64,000 nucleotides of DNA from Microbacterium protaetiae (GCF_004135285.1 NZ_CP035494.1:3348001-3412000); one strand, 5' to 3'. Positions 28,027-35,505 are shown, counted from the stretch's first letter. Notes: generated by a model not told the origin, from the letters alone. Made by a program: numbers and translations.

Positions 28027-28435
28027 TCAGTGGGCGACGCGGAATCCGCAGTTCGTACCCGTGGCCGAGGCGCTGTTGCTCAGAGCGAGCGCGAGCACAC
28101 CCGCGGACGACACGGTGCTCCAGGCGCCGCCCCGCCGAAAGGCGCGAGCGCCCGCATCTGCGTAGCTGGCGTATAGATTGTCAATACCCTTGGATGAGTT
28201 CCACGGCGATAGTCATCCACTCGGCTTCGGTGAGAACGTGGCCGCCAATCTCTGTCGCTTCGGTGATCGCATCGATCTGGCTGATGTTCGCCCATGGCGT
28301 GCCGCCGGCGAGAGACTCGGCGACCATACTCGAGGCGTAACTCACGTTGCCGTTGTCGTTCCCCTGGAGTTTCGCCTCGTGCTTCATGACGCAGAAGGCA
28401 TCGGTGCCGAGGTCAGCGTTGCCGTAGACGAAGAC
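28027..28435 (-). pseudogene. Remnant of an FGE/C-type-lectin-fold (SUMF1-like) protein
   Basis: The first part (28435-28181) lacks its N-terminus and reads VFVYGNADLGTDAFCVMKHEAK, then TPWANISQIDAI and GGHVLTEAEWMTIA, the known core of this family. After the stop in GY-TGA the match resumes in another frame (about 28190-28027) as LYASYADAGARAFRRGGAW and SSAGVLALALSNSAS through NCGFRVAH. The residues normally lying between WMTIA and the RGG segment are missing, so the gene has lost its 5' end and its middle and is frameshifted. The RGGxW...GFRV ending is the ligand-binding half of the fold. A TAA blocks the frame at 28436. Confidence 0.7.
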
Positions 28436-28450
28436 TTAGTTCACTGGATC

Positions 28451-28891
28451 TCATGCTCGATCTTGTAGAGGGAGGCTTGCTTCTTCCACCGCGCAATCAT
28501 CGGGGCGCAGGGCCGCCGCAGCCGCATCCAGGGCGTCCGTGACAGCCTGCTGGCCGCCCCCGTACGAGTACACCTCATGCAGCACGCTGCAGAACACGAC
28601 GTTGTCCAGGGGCGCGAGGGCGGACAGCTGCTCGACCGAGCCTGCCACCGGGGTCACACCCGGCAGCTGGTCCAGGCGTCTGAGCGCGTCGGGGGCGTCG
28701 TCGATCGCGTACACACCGGTCACGCCCTCGGTGGCGGCGAACAGTGCGGACAGCTCTCCCCCGCCCACACCGATGTCGGCGACCGTGCCGGAAACGAGCC
28801 AGTCGGCCAGGCGTGCCTTGTCCCCCAGGGCTGCGGCCATCCGCGTGAAGTAGCGGTCCTCAAGCGCGGACCGGGCGGCGGGCTGTGGCAT
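28451..28891 (-). CDS. SAM-dependent methyltransferase, C-terminally truncated
   Basis: 146 residues. The class I fold is visible: motif I VADIGVGGGELSALF, the acidic strand YAIDDAPDALRRL, and motif IV-like VVFCSVLHEVYSYGGG followed by a helix ending AAAALRPDD. In family members this helix leads to a strand and three more elements; here the frame ends 15 residues later in unrelated sequence, next to the FGE relic. It is therefore probably inactive. The substrate cannot be guessed. It sits inside the tRNA-Val element. Confidence 0.6.
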   Translation of the reverse strand: MPQPAARSALEDRYFTRMAAALGDKARLADWLVSGTVADIGVGGGELSALFAATEGVTGVYAIDDAPDALRRLDQLPGVTPVAGSVEQLSALAPLDNVVFCSVLHEVYSYGGGQQAVTDALDAAAAALRPDDCAVEEASLPLQDRA

Positions 28892-28961
28892 TCCATGGCT
28901 CCTGAAGGGTGAGTGGCGTCTGTCACCCCTATGCGTGTGCGTTCGGGAGCCGGTGAAGCTG

Positions 28962-29423
28962 TCAGGCCGTGGCGTCCTGGAAGGCGTCCAGGACGGCCTG
29001 GCCGAGCTGGGTGGGGTTCTCGTACGTGATAGTCACGGCGTGCTCTTTGATGTCGGTGAAGCCGTCGCGTCCGCCGTTGCGGTTGGGTATCACCTGAATG
29101 GTCTCCGGCGTCTCGTCAAACTCGGAGCGAAGGCTGACCTCTTTCACGCCCTTCATGTACTTCGCATAAGAAGCGACGCCCAGCCAGGCAAGGAACTCCC
29201 GGTCTGGAGGGTCGGCGCGTAGATCCCGTGCAGGCAGGACCCTGCTGCAGGACAGGTGCAGCGCCCGCAGGGCCGCCTCGCCGATGGCCAGCTCCACTGC
29301 GTGAGCGTCGAGTACCTCAGGAAGCCCATCCACGATGAGGAATCCGTTCGCGGTCTTCGAGAACGCTTGGACGAAATAGCGGCCATCGCGCTGCTTATCA
29401 ATCCCCACCTCATGACGCGTCAC
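28962..29423 (-). CDS. Probable immunity protein for the adjacent toxin domain
   Basis: 153 residues, acidic overall, with no recognised catalytic motif. Its start overlaps the stop of the toxin-domain gene by 4 bases (ATGA), the usual coupling of toxin and immunity cassettes. Secondary-structure reading suggests a mixed alpha/beta protein: FVQAFSKTANGFLIVDGL, then a helix AHAVELAIGEAALRALHL, and a C-terminal VTITYENPTQLGQAVLDAF. The assignment rests on context: an orphan toxin domain kept open next to a small acidic gene. It resembles contact-dependent-inhibition immunity proteins only in size and position. Confidence 0.55.
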   Translation of the reverse strand: MTRHEVGIDKQRDGRYFVQAFSKTANGFLIVDGLPEVLDAHAVELAIGEAALRALHLSCSRVLPARDLRADPPDREFLAWLGVASYAKYMKGVKEVSLRSEFDETPETIQVIPNRNGGRDGFTDIKEHAVTITYENPTQLGQAVLDAFQDATA

Positions 29424-29788
29424 CGAACGGTCCTCACAATCAACTCCACTCCGTGCTCGCGCGCATACGCCGTCGCGGCTTCGAATACAGCGGCCTGCTC
29501 GGCCGTTGGTCCGTGTGGGATTCCCACTTCCAGCACCCGCTGTGTAATGTCATCTTCCACGATCCGAAAACCGCCCCGCTGCGCACCGTTGAAGCCCGCA
29601 ACTTTACGAATGTACTCTTGCAGCTTCCACTTGAGCTTGCGGGGGTTCAGGTAGGTGCCGTCTTTGAGGTTGAAGGTCTTGATGCTGGTGACCACACCGG
29701 TCGAGGGGTCCCATTTGTCGACCGTGGGGAACGCGTAGGGCAGGTTCCCACCGAACCTCGCTTCGATCTCGTAGCCGCGCGGGCCCAT
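29420..29788 (-). CDS. Orphan C-terminal nuclease-type toxin domain (CdiA-CT/polymorphic toxin-like)
   Basis: 122 residues from the ATG at 29788. The frame stays open to 29848 and reads LKAIDHLAEKLAKSPWPLG upstream, consistent with a broken junction to a larger toxin. The domain GYEIEARFGGNLPYAFPTVD, then STGVVTSIKTFNL, has the Glu...Asp...(S/T)xK pattern of PD-(D/E)XK nuclease toxins, and FRIVEDDITQRVLEVGIPHG follows. Such domains end large secreted toxins (CdiA, Rhs, LXG or polymorphic types) and are swapped as CT/immunity cassettes. No secretion or delivery domain is present, so this copy is an orphan module. Confidence 0.6.
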   Translation of the reverse strand: MGPRGYEIEARFGGNLPYAFPTVDKWDPSTGVVTSIKTFNLKDGTYLNPRKLKWKLQEYIRKVAGFNGAQRGGFRIVEDDITQRVLEVGIPHGPTAEQAAVFEAATAYAREHGVELIVRTVR

Positions 29789-29854
29789 GCCCAGTGGCCA
29801 CGGGGACTTGGCGAGCTTCTCGGCGAGGTGGTCGATGGCTTTGAGGGATCAAAA

Positions 29855-29910
29855 CCCTGCCAGGGCTACCCTGGCAGGGCCTGGCAGGGAGCCCGATATC
29901 CTGGCAGGCA
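29855..29910. promoter_or_regulatory. Cluster of four CCTGSCAGG sites with a perfect hairpin
   Basis: CCTG(C/G)CAGG, itself a 9-base odd palindrome, starts at 29856, 29870, 29880 and 29900 (spacings 14, 10 and 20). The first two lie in an 11-base perfect stem (29855-29865 with 29869-29879, 3-base loop). It lies directly upstream of the toxin/immunity frame, so an operator or transcript hairpin is likely; iterons of a lost replication origin are an alternative. Confidence 0.6.
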
Positions 29911-30438
29911 CAGCCCGAAAACCACGAGTTTCGAAGCTGTGTATAAGGATGGAGCGCGCTCGGACCGCTTGAGTATCGAAGCTAGTTTCGTTATGGAATT
30001 ATAACGACGCCTCAGCGACGGAACGGCAACGGCGATGTAGCTGCCTCCGCGGCACAGTTGTCCGGCCGCGCCCCTTGACAAACCTCCTCGCGTCCCGGAC
30101 CTGCGCCTGCGACCTGGGACGAGTCCGCGACTACGGAAGAGGCGTCGGCGCCACTTCGGTAGCCACATCCAACGAGGCCTGTTCGAGTTCGACGCCCCTC
30201 CGTGCTGGCAGTGGTCGGGACAGGAATGGTGAATGGGCTCGGTGTGCTGTGCTGGCACCCGGCACGCGCCGGGTAAGGGAGCCGGGTCCCACACGGCGGC
30301 ATTACACAGAATCATCCGGTCCCCTGCCACCGGTCTCACGCGCTCACTCCGGCAGTGGGTGACTCACAGGACACTCACGGGTCCACCGAATCGAGCTCGG
30401 CGCGCTCGGGCCGACGCGTATTGGTATCCGTACTGCGC
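29911..30438. other. 528-bp stretch without a convincing gene
   Basis: Open frames occur on both strands, but their composition is Arg/Pro/Cys-rich with no domain or good ribosome binding site, so I call none. The left end is locally AT-rich and holds a perfect inverted repeat CGTTAT-GGAATT-ATAACG (29989-30006). The segment lies between the excisionase 3' end and the toxin promoter region and may carry leftovers of lost element genes. Confidence 0.5.
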
Positions 30439-30702
30439 TCAGTCCGAACCGGGGTAGGCCGGGGTCGCCAGGCTCAGCAGATCGTCCAACTCGATGCGCA
30501 GCAGCTTCGGCCCGAACCGGTGCGCCCGGAGTCGGTTCTGGTCGATGTACCGGCGGATCGTCTTTTCTGCGACGCCGATCTGTTGGGCAGCCTCGGCCAC
30601 CGACAGCAGCTGGCGCTCTGCCGGCTCGGCGGCGATGGCACGTGCTCCGGCGGAGCGGATTCTGAGTGGGCGCCTGGTCGTTTCCCGGGCAACAGTGGTC
30701 AT
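30439..30702 (-). CDS. Excisionase-like helix-turn-helix protein
   Basis: 87 residues. The C-terminal half (LLSVAEAAQQIGVAEKTIRRYIDQNRLRAHRFG, then KLLRIELDDLLSL) is a MerR-like HTH_17 domain of the kind found in excisionases (Xis) that bend att DNA and favour excision. An Arg-rich N-terminal tail precedes it. The gene starts 71 bases from the right direct repeat at the tRNA end, the normal place for xis. The partner integrase is absent from the window. A degenerate paralogue of its N-terminus lies outside the left repeat. Confidence 0.8.
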   Translation of the reverse strand: MTTVARETTRRPLRIRSAGARAIAAEPAERQLLSVAEAAQQIGVAEKTIRRYIDQNRLRAHRFGPKLLRIELDDLLSLATPAYPGSD

Positions 30703-30773
30703 GGTCGGTCTATGCGCGGCGCCGTCAGAACACGCCCTGCAACGACCTGATCCGAATTGGCTACGACAAAATT

Positions 30774-30856
30774 ACGACAAAATCTGATTCCGGAAAGCAG
30801 AAAACCCGCGGTATTCCGCGGGTTTTCGGTGTGCGCGATACTGGGATCGAACCAGT
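30774..30856. repeat. Right attachment-type direct repeat, within intact tRNA-Val
   Basis: 83 bp identical to 27832-27914. It covers the tRNA-Val(GAC) 3' end (30832-30856) and its terminator. A short tandem ACGACAAAAT duplication lies at its left edge (30764-30783). Confidence 0.9.
30801..30826 (-). terminator. Intrinsic terminator of the tRNA-Val/Cys/Gly transcript
   Basis: Perfect 11-base stem AAAACCCGCGG/CCGCGGGTTTT with a 4-base loop. On the minus strand the stem is followed by TTTTC and further T-rich sequence, just past the tRNA-Val 3' end. A duplicate lies in the left direct repeat (27859-27884). Confidence 0.88.
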
Positions 30857-30903
30857 GACCTCTTCCGTGTCAGGGAAGCGCGCTACCGCTGCGCCAATCG
30901 CGC
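30832..30903 (-). tRNA. tRNA-Val (anticodon GAC)
   Basis: 72-nt cloverleaf: acceptor GCGCGAT/ATCGCGC with discriminator A, D-arm GCGC, anticodon stem CTTCC/GGAAG with loop CTGACAC (anticodon GAC), T-arm ACTGG-TTCGATC-CCAGT. CCA is not encoded. Its 3' end is the att site of the element to its left. Confidence 0.95.
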
Positions 30904-30942
30904 CTGTTAAGGCTTTTCACTTTGTCCGACCGGGGCCGGGAG

Positions 30943-31016
30943 TGGAGGTGGCGACGGGATTCGAACCCGTGTAAACGGCTTTGCAGGCCGGTGCCTAGCC
31001 TCTCGGCCACGCCACC
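30943..31016 (-). tRNA. tRNA-Cys (anticodon GCA)
   Basis: Acceptor GGTGGCG pairs with CGCCACC; the anticodon loop is CTGCAAA (GCA). The T-loop GTTCGAA is present, and TCCA ends the gene with CCA encoded. It is between tRNA-Val and tRNA-Gly in one probable transcript. Confidence 0.95.
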
Positions 31017-31067
31017 GCGTGGTTCGAACCCCACGGCGTGATCTTCCGAAGAAGATTCCCGCACTCG

Positions 31068-31140
31068 AGCGGATGACGAGACTCGAACTCGCGACCCTCA
31101 CCTTGGCAAGGTGATGCGCTACCAACTGCGCTACATCCGC
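31068..31140 (-). tRNA. tRNA-Gly (anticodon GCC)
   Basis: 73 nt: acceptor GCGGATG/CATCCGC, anticodon loop TTGCCAA (GCC), T-loop GTTCGAG. CCA is not encoded. It is first of the three minus-strand tRNAs. Confidence 0.95.
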
Positions 31141-31292
31141 ATTTCGCTCCGGATCTCTCCGGCGCTGATACGACTTTAGCCGATTCCAACTCATGCGCAA
31201 AACCTGAGCGTCACCCGCGCGTGTCCACCTCCCGCGGTTCGATGTGGGCGGAAACATCCGCTACGATCGTTAGGTCGCCAACACGGCGATAG

Positions 31293-31368
31293 GGGCGATT
31301 GGCGCAGCTGGTAGCGCGCTTCCTTCACACGGAAGAGGTCGTCGGTTCGAGTCCGGCATCGCCCACCA
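31293..31368 (+). tRNA. tRNA-Val (anticodon CAC)
   Basis: 76 nt including encoded CCA: acceptor GGGCGAT/ATCGCCC, anticodon stem CTTCC/GGAAG with loop TTCACAC (CAC), T-loop GTTCGAG. It is divergent from the other three tRNAs. The 152-bp gap from tRNA-Gly holds both promoters. Confidence 0.95.
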
Positions 31369-31401
31369 AAAGATCAGCCTGTCGCACCGACTTTTGTCGC
31401 G

Positions 31402-32377
31402 TCACGAAGCATTCCGCTGCGGCGTGTTCCGTCGCCGTCCAGCCCGCTCTGCCTCACGGACCGCTTCGAGATCGGCCAGCGGTCCAAGCGTCGGCGTCAG
31501 ATGCCGCAGCTTCTCCGGGTTGAACACACCGTGCAGCGCGGCGATTTTTCCTTCCCTGATATCGAGCGACATGACGCCGAGCACACCACCGCCCACCGGC
31601 AGGTCCACCACGATCACGACTCCGGGACCGCCATTGACCTCTCGAGCATCCACGCGGAGGGGGAATACCGCCCGTCGTACATAGGAAGCCAGCAGTTTGG
31701 ACACCGCTTCGCTGCCGTGCACCGGCCGCGAGACGGCGAAGCCGGGTGGTAGCTTTCCGCCACTGTCAGAGGTCACAGTGACATCGGTCGAGAGCATCGC
31801 GACGAACTGCTCGATGGCACCGGACTCGACGGCGGCGATGAATCGCATGACGAGTTCGTGTTGCTTCTTCGTCGACGCCGAATAGCGGGGCACGCGCCCC
31901 GAGACCCGAGCGCGGGCGCGCGAGACCAGCTTGCGCGCCGCTGCGGGCGAGGGGCGATCGAGCACCGCCGCCGTCATAGGAGTAATCCAGCACGTCGTGC
32001 AGCAGGAACGCAGCACGTTCGCTGGGCGTCAGGGTCTCAAGCAGCACGAGGAACGCGAAGGAGAGCTCTTCGGCGAGTTCCGCGTGACCCGAGATGTCAG
32101 GTTCTGCTCCGAGGCTGCTGCCGTCGAGAGGTTCCGGGAACCACTCGCCGACATACTCCTCCCGCCGGGCCCGCGCCGAACGCAGCTGATCGATCGCCAA
32201 CCGCGTCGCCACTGTGGTCAGCCACGCCTCGACATTCCGTGGCCGCTCCGCAGGAGGCAACCGCAGCATCCGCTCGATGGCCGACTGAGCGACATCCTCC
32301 GCGTCGGCGACGGTCCCGAGCATCCGGTAGGCCGCACCGAAGGCGACGCGGCGCATCGACTCCGAAATCTCCGTCAT
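31402..32377 (-). pseudogene. ECF41-type sigma factor (SigJ-like), frameshifted
   Basis: The first frame from the ATG at 32377 (MTEISESMRRVAFGAAYRML) has sigma region 2 with DAEDVAQSAIERMLRLP, then SERAAFLLHDVLDYSYD in region 4. The match continues one frame over as AAVLDRPSPAAARKLVSRAR, the region 4.2 recognition helix, then a SnoaL-like C-terminal domain with the ECF41 marks SGGKLPP and FNPEKL. The join near 31985-31990 fits a 5-base loss that removed the expected Glu-Ile of region 4 and shifted frame. Without repair, no protein with both sigma 4.2 and the SnoaL domain is made. The start overlaps the oxidoreductase stop (ATGA). Confidence 0.85.
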
Positions 32378-33555
32378 GCCTCGATCATCTCGCGCCGACC
32401 GTCCGCCGGGGCTTGCACGGACGCACGGCGTACCGGGGTGTACGGGCCCGGATGACGCGCGACGAACAAGTTTCCGCGGTGCACGTACTCCTTGATGAGC
32501 CGCGCCGGCCGGCCGACGATGATCCGATCGGTCGGCGTTCCCTGCGGGGTCAACCACTGCAAGAGGGCATCACGGCGCCCCAGACTGATGCACTCAGCGA
32601 AGTACCGCCCCACGAACGGTGTGGCGCCGACCCCGGCCAGGTGCGCGGCCACTTTGGCCGGCGCCGCCATCGCCATGAACGCTCCCGTCCGGCATCCCAT
32701 CTTCAGCGGTGCGCCGTCCGGACCCGGCACGCGCGCAGCGTCTCCCACCACCCAGACATCGGGGTGCGAGACCGAACGGAAACCGGCGTCGACGTACGCG
32801 CGGCCGAGTTCATCGACCTTCACACCCGATGCGGCCACGAGTGGGTTCGCGCGAAAACCGGCCGCCCAGAAAGTGAACGCCGAAGACAGCTCCTGCCCGT
32901 CGGCGAGCCGGACAGCGTCAGGGCCCACCTCGGCGACGCGTCCCCGCACGCGCTCGACGGCGAGCCTGTCGAATGCGCGATCGAGGTGACGACGCCCCGG
33001 CTCGCTCAGCCAGTCGCCGGGAGCGCGTGAGCTCACGATCGCGATCCGGAGCTGCGGATGCGACTCCGCCACCTCGGTCGCAAGCTCGATGCCGGTCAGC
33101 CCACCGCCGACGATGACGACACGCGCGCCGTCGGGCAGGCTGGCCAGCCGGCGTGCCGCCGCTTCGATGGATCCGACATCCGTCAAGCCCTGCGCAAACT
33201 CACGCGCGCCCGGGACGGTCCCGAAATCGATGACACTGCCCAGCGCCACGACGAGTGTGTCGTACGAGAGGGTTCGTCCTCCGCTGACAACGACGATATG
33301 CCGCTGCGGATCGATCCGTTCGACACGGGCGACCTCGAGCTGCGCCCCCGAGCCTTTCAGTGCGTCGGCGATCGACAACAACGGGTAACGCTGCCCCGCC
33401 GCCAGCTGGTGCCAACGCATTCGCTCGTCGCGAGTGGCGTCCCCGGTGACGAGAGTCACGGATGCGACAGCCGGCCGCATTCGCCGCGCGAGTTGTCCGG
33501 CCACCACGATGCCGGTGTAGCCGCCGCCCAGAACGATGATCCGATGCTTGTCCAT
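32374..33555 (-). CDS. NAD(P)/FAD-dependent oxidoreductase partner of the ECF41 sigma factor
   Basis: 393 residues from the ATG at 33555. The N-terminal Rossmann fold RIIVLGGGYTGIVVAGQL binds FAD, a second GxGxxG, ARVVIVGGGLTGIELATEV at about 140-158, binds NAD(P)H, and VWVVGDAARVPGPDGAPLKMGCRTGAFMA is the FAD-binding ATG-like segment. It resembles NDH-2 and sulfide:quinone-type enzymes. ECF41 sigma genes usually lie beside such oxidoreductases or carboxymuconolactone decarboxylases, and this pair is translationally coupled. A consensus ECF41 promoter is 8 bases upstream of its start, so the mRNA is nearly leaderless. Confidence 0.88.
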   Translation of the reverse strand: MDKHRIIVLGGGYTGIVVAGQLARRMRPAVASVTLVTGDATRDERMRWHQLAAGQRYPLLSIADALKGSGAQLEVARVERIDPQRHIVVVSGGRTLSYDTLVVALGSVIDFGTVPGAREFAQGLTDVGSIEAAARRLASLPDGARVVIVGGGLTGIELATEVAESHPQLRIAIVSSRAPGDWLSEPGRRHLDRAFDRLAVERVRGRVAEVGPDAVRLADGQELSSAFTFWAAGFRANPLVAASGVKVDELGRAYVDAGFRSVSHPDVWVVGDAARVPGPDGAPLKMGCRTGAFMAMAAPAKVAAHLAGVGATPFVGRYFAECISLGRRDALLQWLTPQGTPTDRIIVGRPARLIKEYVHRGNLFVARHPGPYTPVRRASVQAPADGRREMIEA

Positions 33556-33563
33556 ACCAAGAC

Positions 33564-33590
33564 GACGAAACATCGGCATCCGTTGTGACA
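33564..33590 (-). promoter_or_regulatory. ECF41-type autoregulatory promoter
   Basis: TGTCACA (33590-33584), 16 bases, then CGTC (33567-33564) on the minus strand: exactly the TGTCACA-N16-CGTC consensus described for ECF41 sigma factors. The ATG of the oxidoreductase follows 8 bases later. Confidence 0.8.
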
Positions 33591-33617
33591 CGTGCGCGGT
33601 CGTGCGGGCACATGTCC

Positions 33618-34166
33618 TCAGCCCAGCGCCCACCCGTAGCGCTTGTGCAGCAAAGCCGCCACCCGGGCAAAGCGCTCGGCGTCGAGCGCGGCGGCCTCGC
33701 GGCGCATCCCGTCACGATGCACGAGATACATCTGGTCGACGTCCACCCACGATGGCCGCCCCTTCGAGTCCCACGCACCCGCGCCGATCGACAGAAAGTC
33801 GCGGTCGCCGTCGTGCGACTGGCTCGTCAGTTTCACGGCATAGACGTGGTCGGCGTCGCGGCGTGCGATCACCAGCACGGGGCGATCCTTGCCCCGCCCG
33901 TCGCGCTCTTGATACGGCACCCACGTCCAGACGACCTCGCCGGCGTCGGGGTCGCCGTCGGTCTGCGGCGCGTAGGTGATCCGCAGCGCATCGGGCGCCG
34001 GTGGAGCGATCTCCACAGTCGCCGCCTCGCCACCGCTGCCCGGCGAAGGCTCAAAAAGATCGGCGCCGCCTGACCCATGCGGGGTCGGGCGGCGCCGATC
34101 TGCAGTACGCGCGGAAGTGCGCAGCATGCCGAGGAGGCGGGACAGGATGCCGGGGTCAGAGCTCAC
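33618..34166 (-). CDS. PemK/MazF-fold protein
   Basis: 182 residues. The C-terminal 110 residues carry the PemK-like barrel: GEVVWTWVPYQERDGRGKDRPVLVIAR, then VYAVKLTSQSHDGDRDFLSIG and WVDVDQMYLVHRDGM. The N-terminal 60 residues are a low-complexity charged or Pro-rich extension. Although PemK/MazF toxins are mRNA interferases, no antitoxin gene is next to it, and similar solo proteins are common in Microbacteriaceae, so housekeeping use is possible. It uses a GTG start at 34166, 22 bases from the amtB stop. Confidence 0.7.
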   Translation of the reverse strand: MSSDPGILSRLLGMLRTSARTADRRRPTPHGSGGADLFEPSPGSGGEAATVEIAPPAPDALRITYAPQTDGDPDAGEVVWTWVPYQERDGRGKDRPVLVIARRDADHVYAVKLTSQSHDGDRDFLSIGAGAWDSKGRPSWVDVDQMYLVHRDGMRREAAALDAERFARVAALLHKRYGWALG

Positions 34167-34188
34167 CCGGCCACCCTATCGATCCACC

Positions 34189-35505
34189 TCAGCTGAGGAT
34201 CTTCTCGGGTTCCGGCTCGGCGGCCACCGGCACCTGAACGGCCACCGGCCCGGTCGACACCCCTTCCTCGGGGAACTCGTAGCCGCTCTCGCCGTGCACC
34301 ACGGTGTCGACGCCGGCCAGTTCGTCTTCGCTGCGGATGCGGAATCCCATCGTCTTCTGGATCACCCAGCCGATCACCCATGCGACCGCGAACGAGTACA
34401 CGAGCACCGACACCGCGGCGATCGCCTGCACGAGGAGCTGGTCGGCGTTGCCGCCCACGAACAGGCCCGTCCCGGTGGCGAAGAATCCGAGGTACAGGGT
34501 TCCGATCAGGCCTCCGACAAGGTGCACGCCCACCACATCGAGCGAGTCGTCGAAGCCCAGACGCCACTTCAGCTCAACGGCGAGGGCACACACCGCACCG
34601 GCGACCAGGCCCAGCACGATCGCCCACCCCGGGGCGAGGTTCGCGCAACTCGGGGTGATCGCGACAAGACCTGCCACGGCACCGGATGCCGCACCCACCG
34701 AGGTCACCTTGCCGGTCTTGGCCTTCTCGGCCACCAGCCAGCCGAGGATGGCCGCCGCCGTCGCACCGAGCGTGTTGATGATGATCAGGCCCGCGGGCGA
34801 GCTCGGGTCGGCGATACCGGCGCCCAGCGCCGCGGCGCCCCCGTTGAAGCCGAACCAGCCGAACCACAGCAGTGCCGCACCGATCAGTACGAGCGGCACG
34901 TTGTGCGGGCGGTGGATCGATCGGCCGAACCCGACGCGCTTGCCCAGCACGAGCGAGAGCGCCAGCGCGGCGGCCCCAGCGTTGATGTGCACGGCCGTGC
35001 CGCCGGCGTAGTCGATGACGTTCGCCGACAGCCCCAGCGTGGTGCCGAGGTTGTAGATCCAGCCGTCAGCGCCCCAGACCCATCCCGCCACCAGGAAGTA
35101 GTCCACCGTCGCGAACAGCGCGGCGAACAGCATCCAGGCGCCGAACTTGGCGCGATCGGCGATGGCGCCCGAGATCAGTGCGACCGTGATGATCGCGAAC
35201 GTCGCGCCGTATGCGACGCCGGCGAGCTGATCGTTCGCGTCGGGGGCTGAGATCGAATCCGCCAGGGCGAAGTTCGTGAAGGGGTTGCCGGCCACGCCGA
35301 TCCACCCGGTCGACACGTTCTGCAGGTTGAATCCGTAACAGATCCACAGAACGCCGACCAGACCCATCGCGCCGAAGCTGAGCATCATCATGCTCACAAC
35401 GCTCTTGGCCCGTACGAGTCCGCCGTAGAAGAAGGCGACGCCGGGTGTCATCACGAGCACGAGGGCTGTCGCTGTGAGGTACCACGCAAGGTTTCCGCTG
35501 TCCAT
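34189..35505 (-). CDS. amtB: Ammonium transporter AmtB
   Basis: Inner-membrane ammonium channel. It has 438 residues and about 11 helices, starting MDSGNLAWYLTATALVLVMTPGVAFFYGGLVR, with the AmtB signature YAGGTAVHINAGAAALALS that holds the first pore His and HLVGGLIGTLYLG that holds the second. The C-terminal cytoplasmic tail (about 60 residues, RSEDELAGVDTVVHGESGYEF) is the GlnK-responsive part. No glnK or glnD follows, unlike many actinobacterial loci. Confidence 0.96.
   Translation of the reverse strand: MDSGNLAWYLTATALVLVMTPGVAFFYGGLVRAKSVVSMMMLSFGAMGLVGVLWICYGFNLQNVSTGWIGVAGNPFTNFALADSISAPDANDQLAGVAYGATFAIITVALISGAIADRAKFGAWMLFAALFATVDYFLVAGWVWGADGWIYNLGTTLGLSANVIDYAGGTAVHINAGAAALALSLVLGKRVGFGRSIHRPHNVPLVLIGAALLWFGWFGFNGGAAALGAGIADPSSPAGLIIINTLGATAAAILGWLVAEKAKTGKVTSVGAASGAVAGLVAITPSCANLAPGWAIVLGLVAGAVCALAVELKWRLGFDDSLDVVGVHLVGGLIGTLYLGFFATGTGLFVGGNADQLLVQAIAAVSVLVYSFAVAWVIGWVIQKTMGFRIRSEDELAGVDTVVHGESGYEFPEEGVSTGPVAVQVPVAAEPEPEKILS

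Larger units (their letters stand above)
27832..30856. mobile_element. tRNA-Val-integrated genomic element, about 2.9 kb, without integrase
   Basis: The segment between two perfect 83-bp direct repeats (27832-27914 and 30774-30856). The right copy forms the 3' end and terminator of an intact tRNA-Val(GAC), the usual site for tyrosine-recombinase elements. Contents, all minus strand: an excisionase next to the tRNA, an orphan toxin/immunity pair, a truncated methyltransferase and a broken FGE-fold gene. No integrase or replication gene is seen. Repeat-to-repeat length is 2942 bp. The perfect repeats suggest recent integration or a repeat kept by conversion, while the cargo is decayed. Confidence 0.85.

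Noticed and set aside
28027..28435. Active diversity-generating retroelement target
   Set aside because: The gene is truncated and frameshifted; no reverse transcriptase, accessory protein or template repeat is present in the window.
30012..30302. Open frames on both strands in the gap before the excisionase
   Set aside because: Low-complexity composition, no ribosome binding site, no recognisable family.
31299..31523. A plus-strand frame starting MAQLVARFLHTEEVVGSS
   Set aside because: It is the translation of tRNA-Val(CAC); such peptides are a known artefact of tRNA genes.
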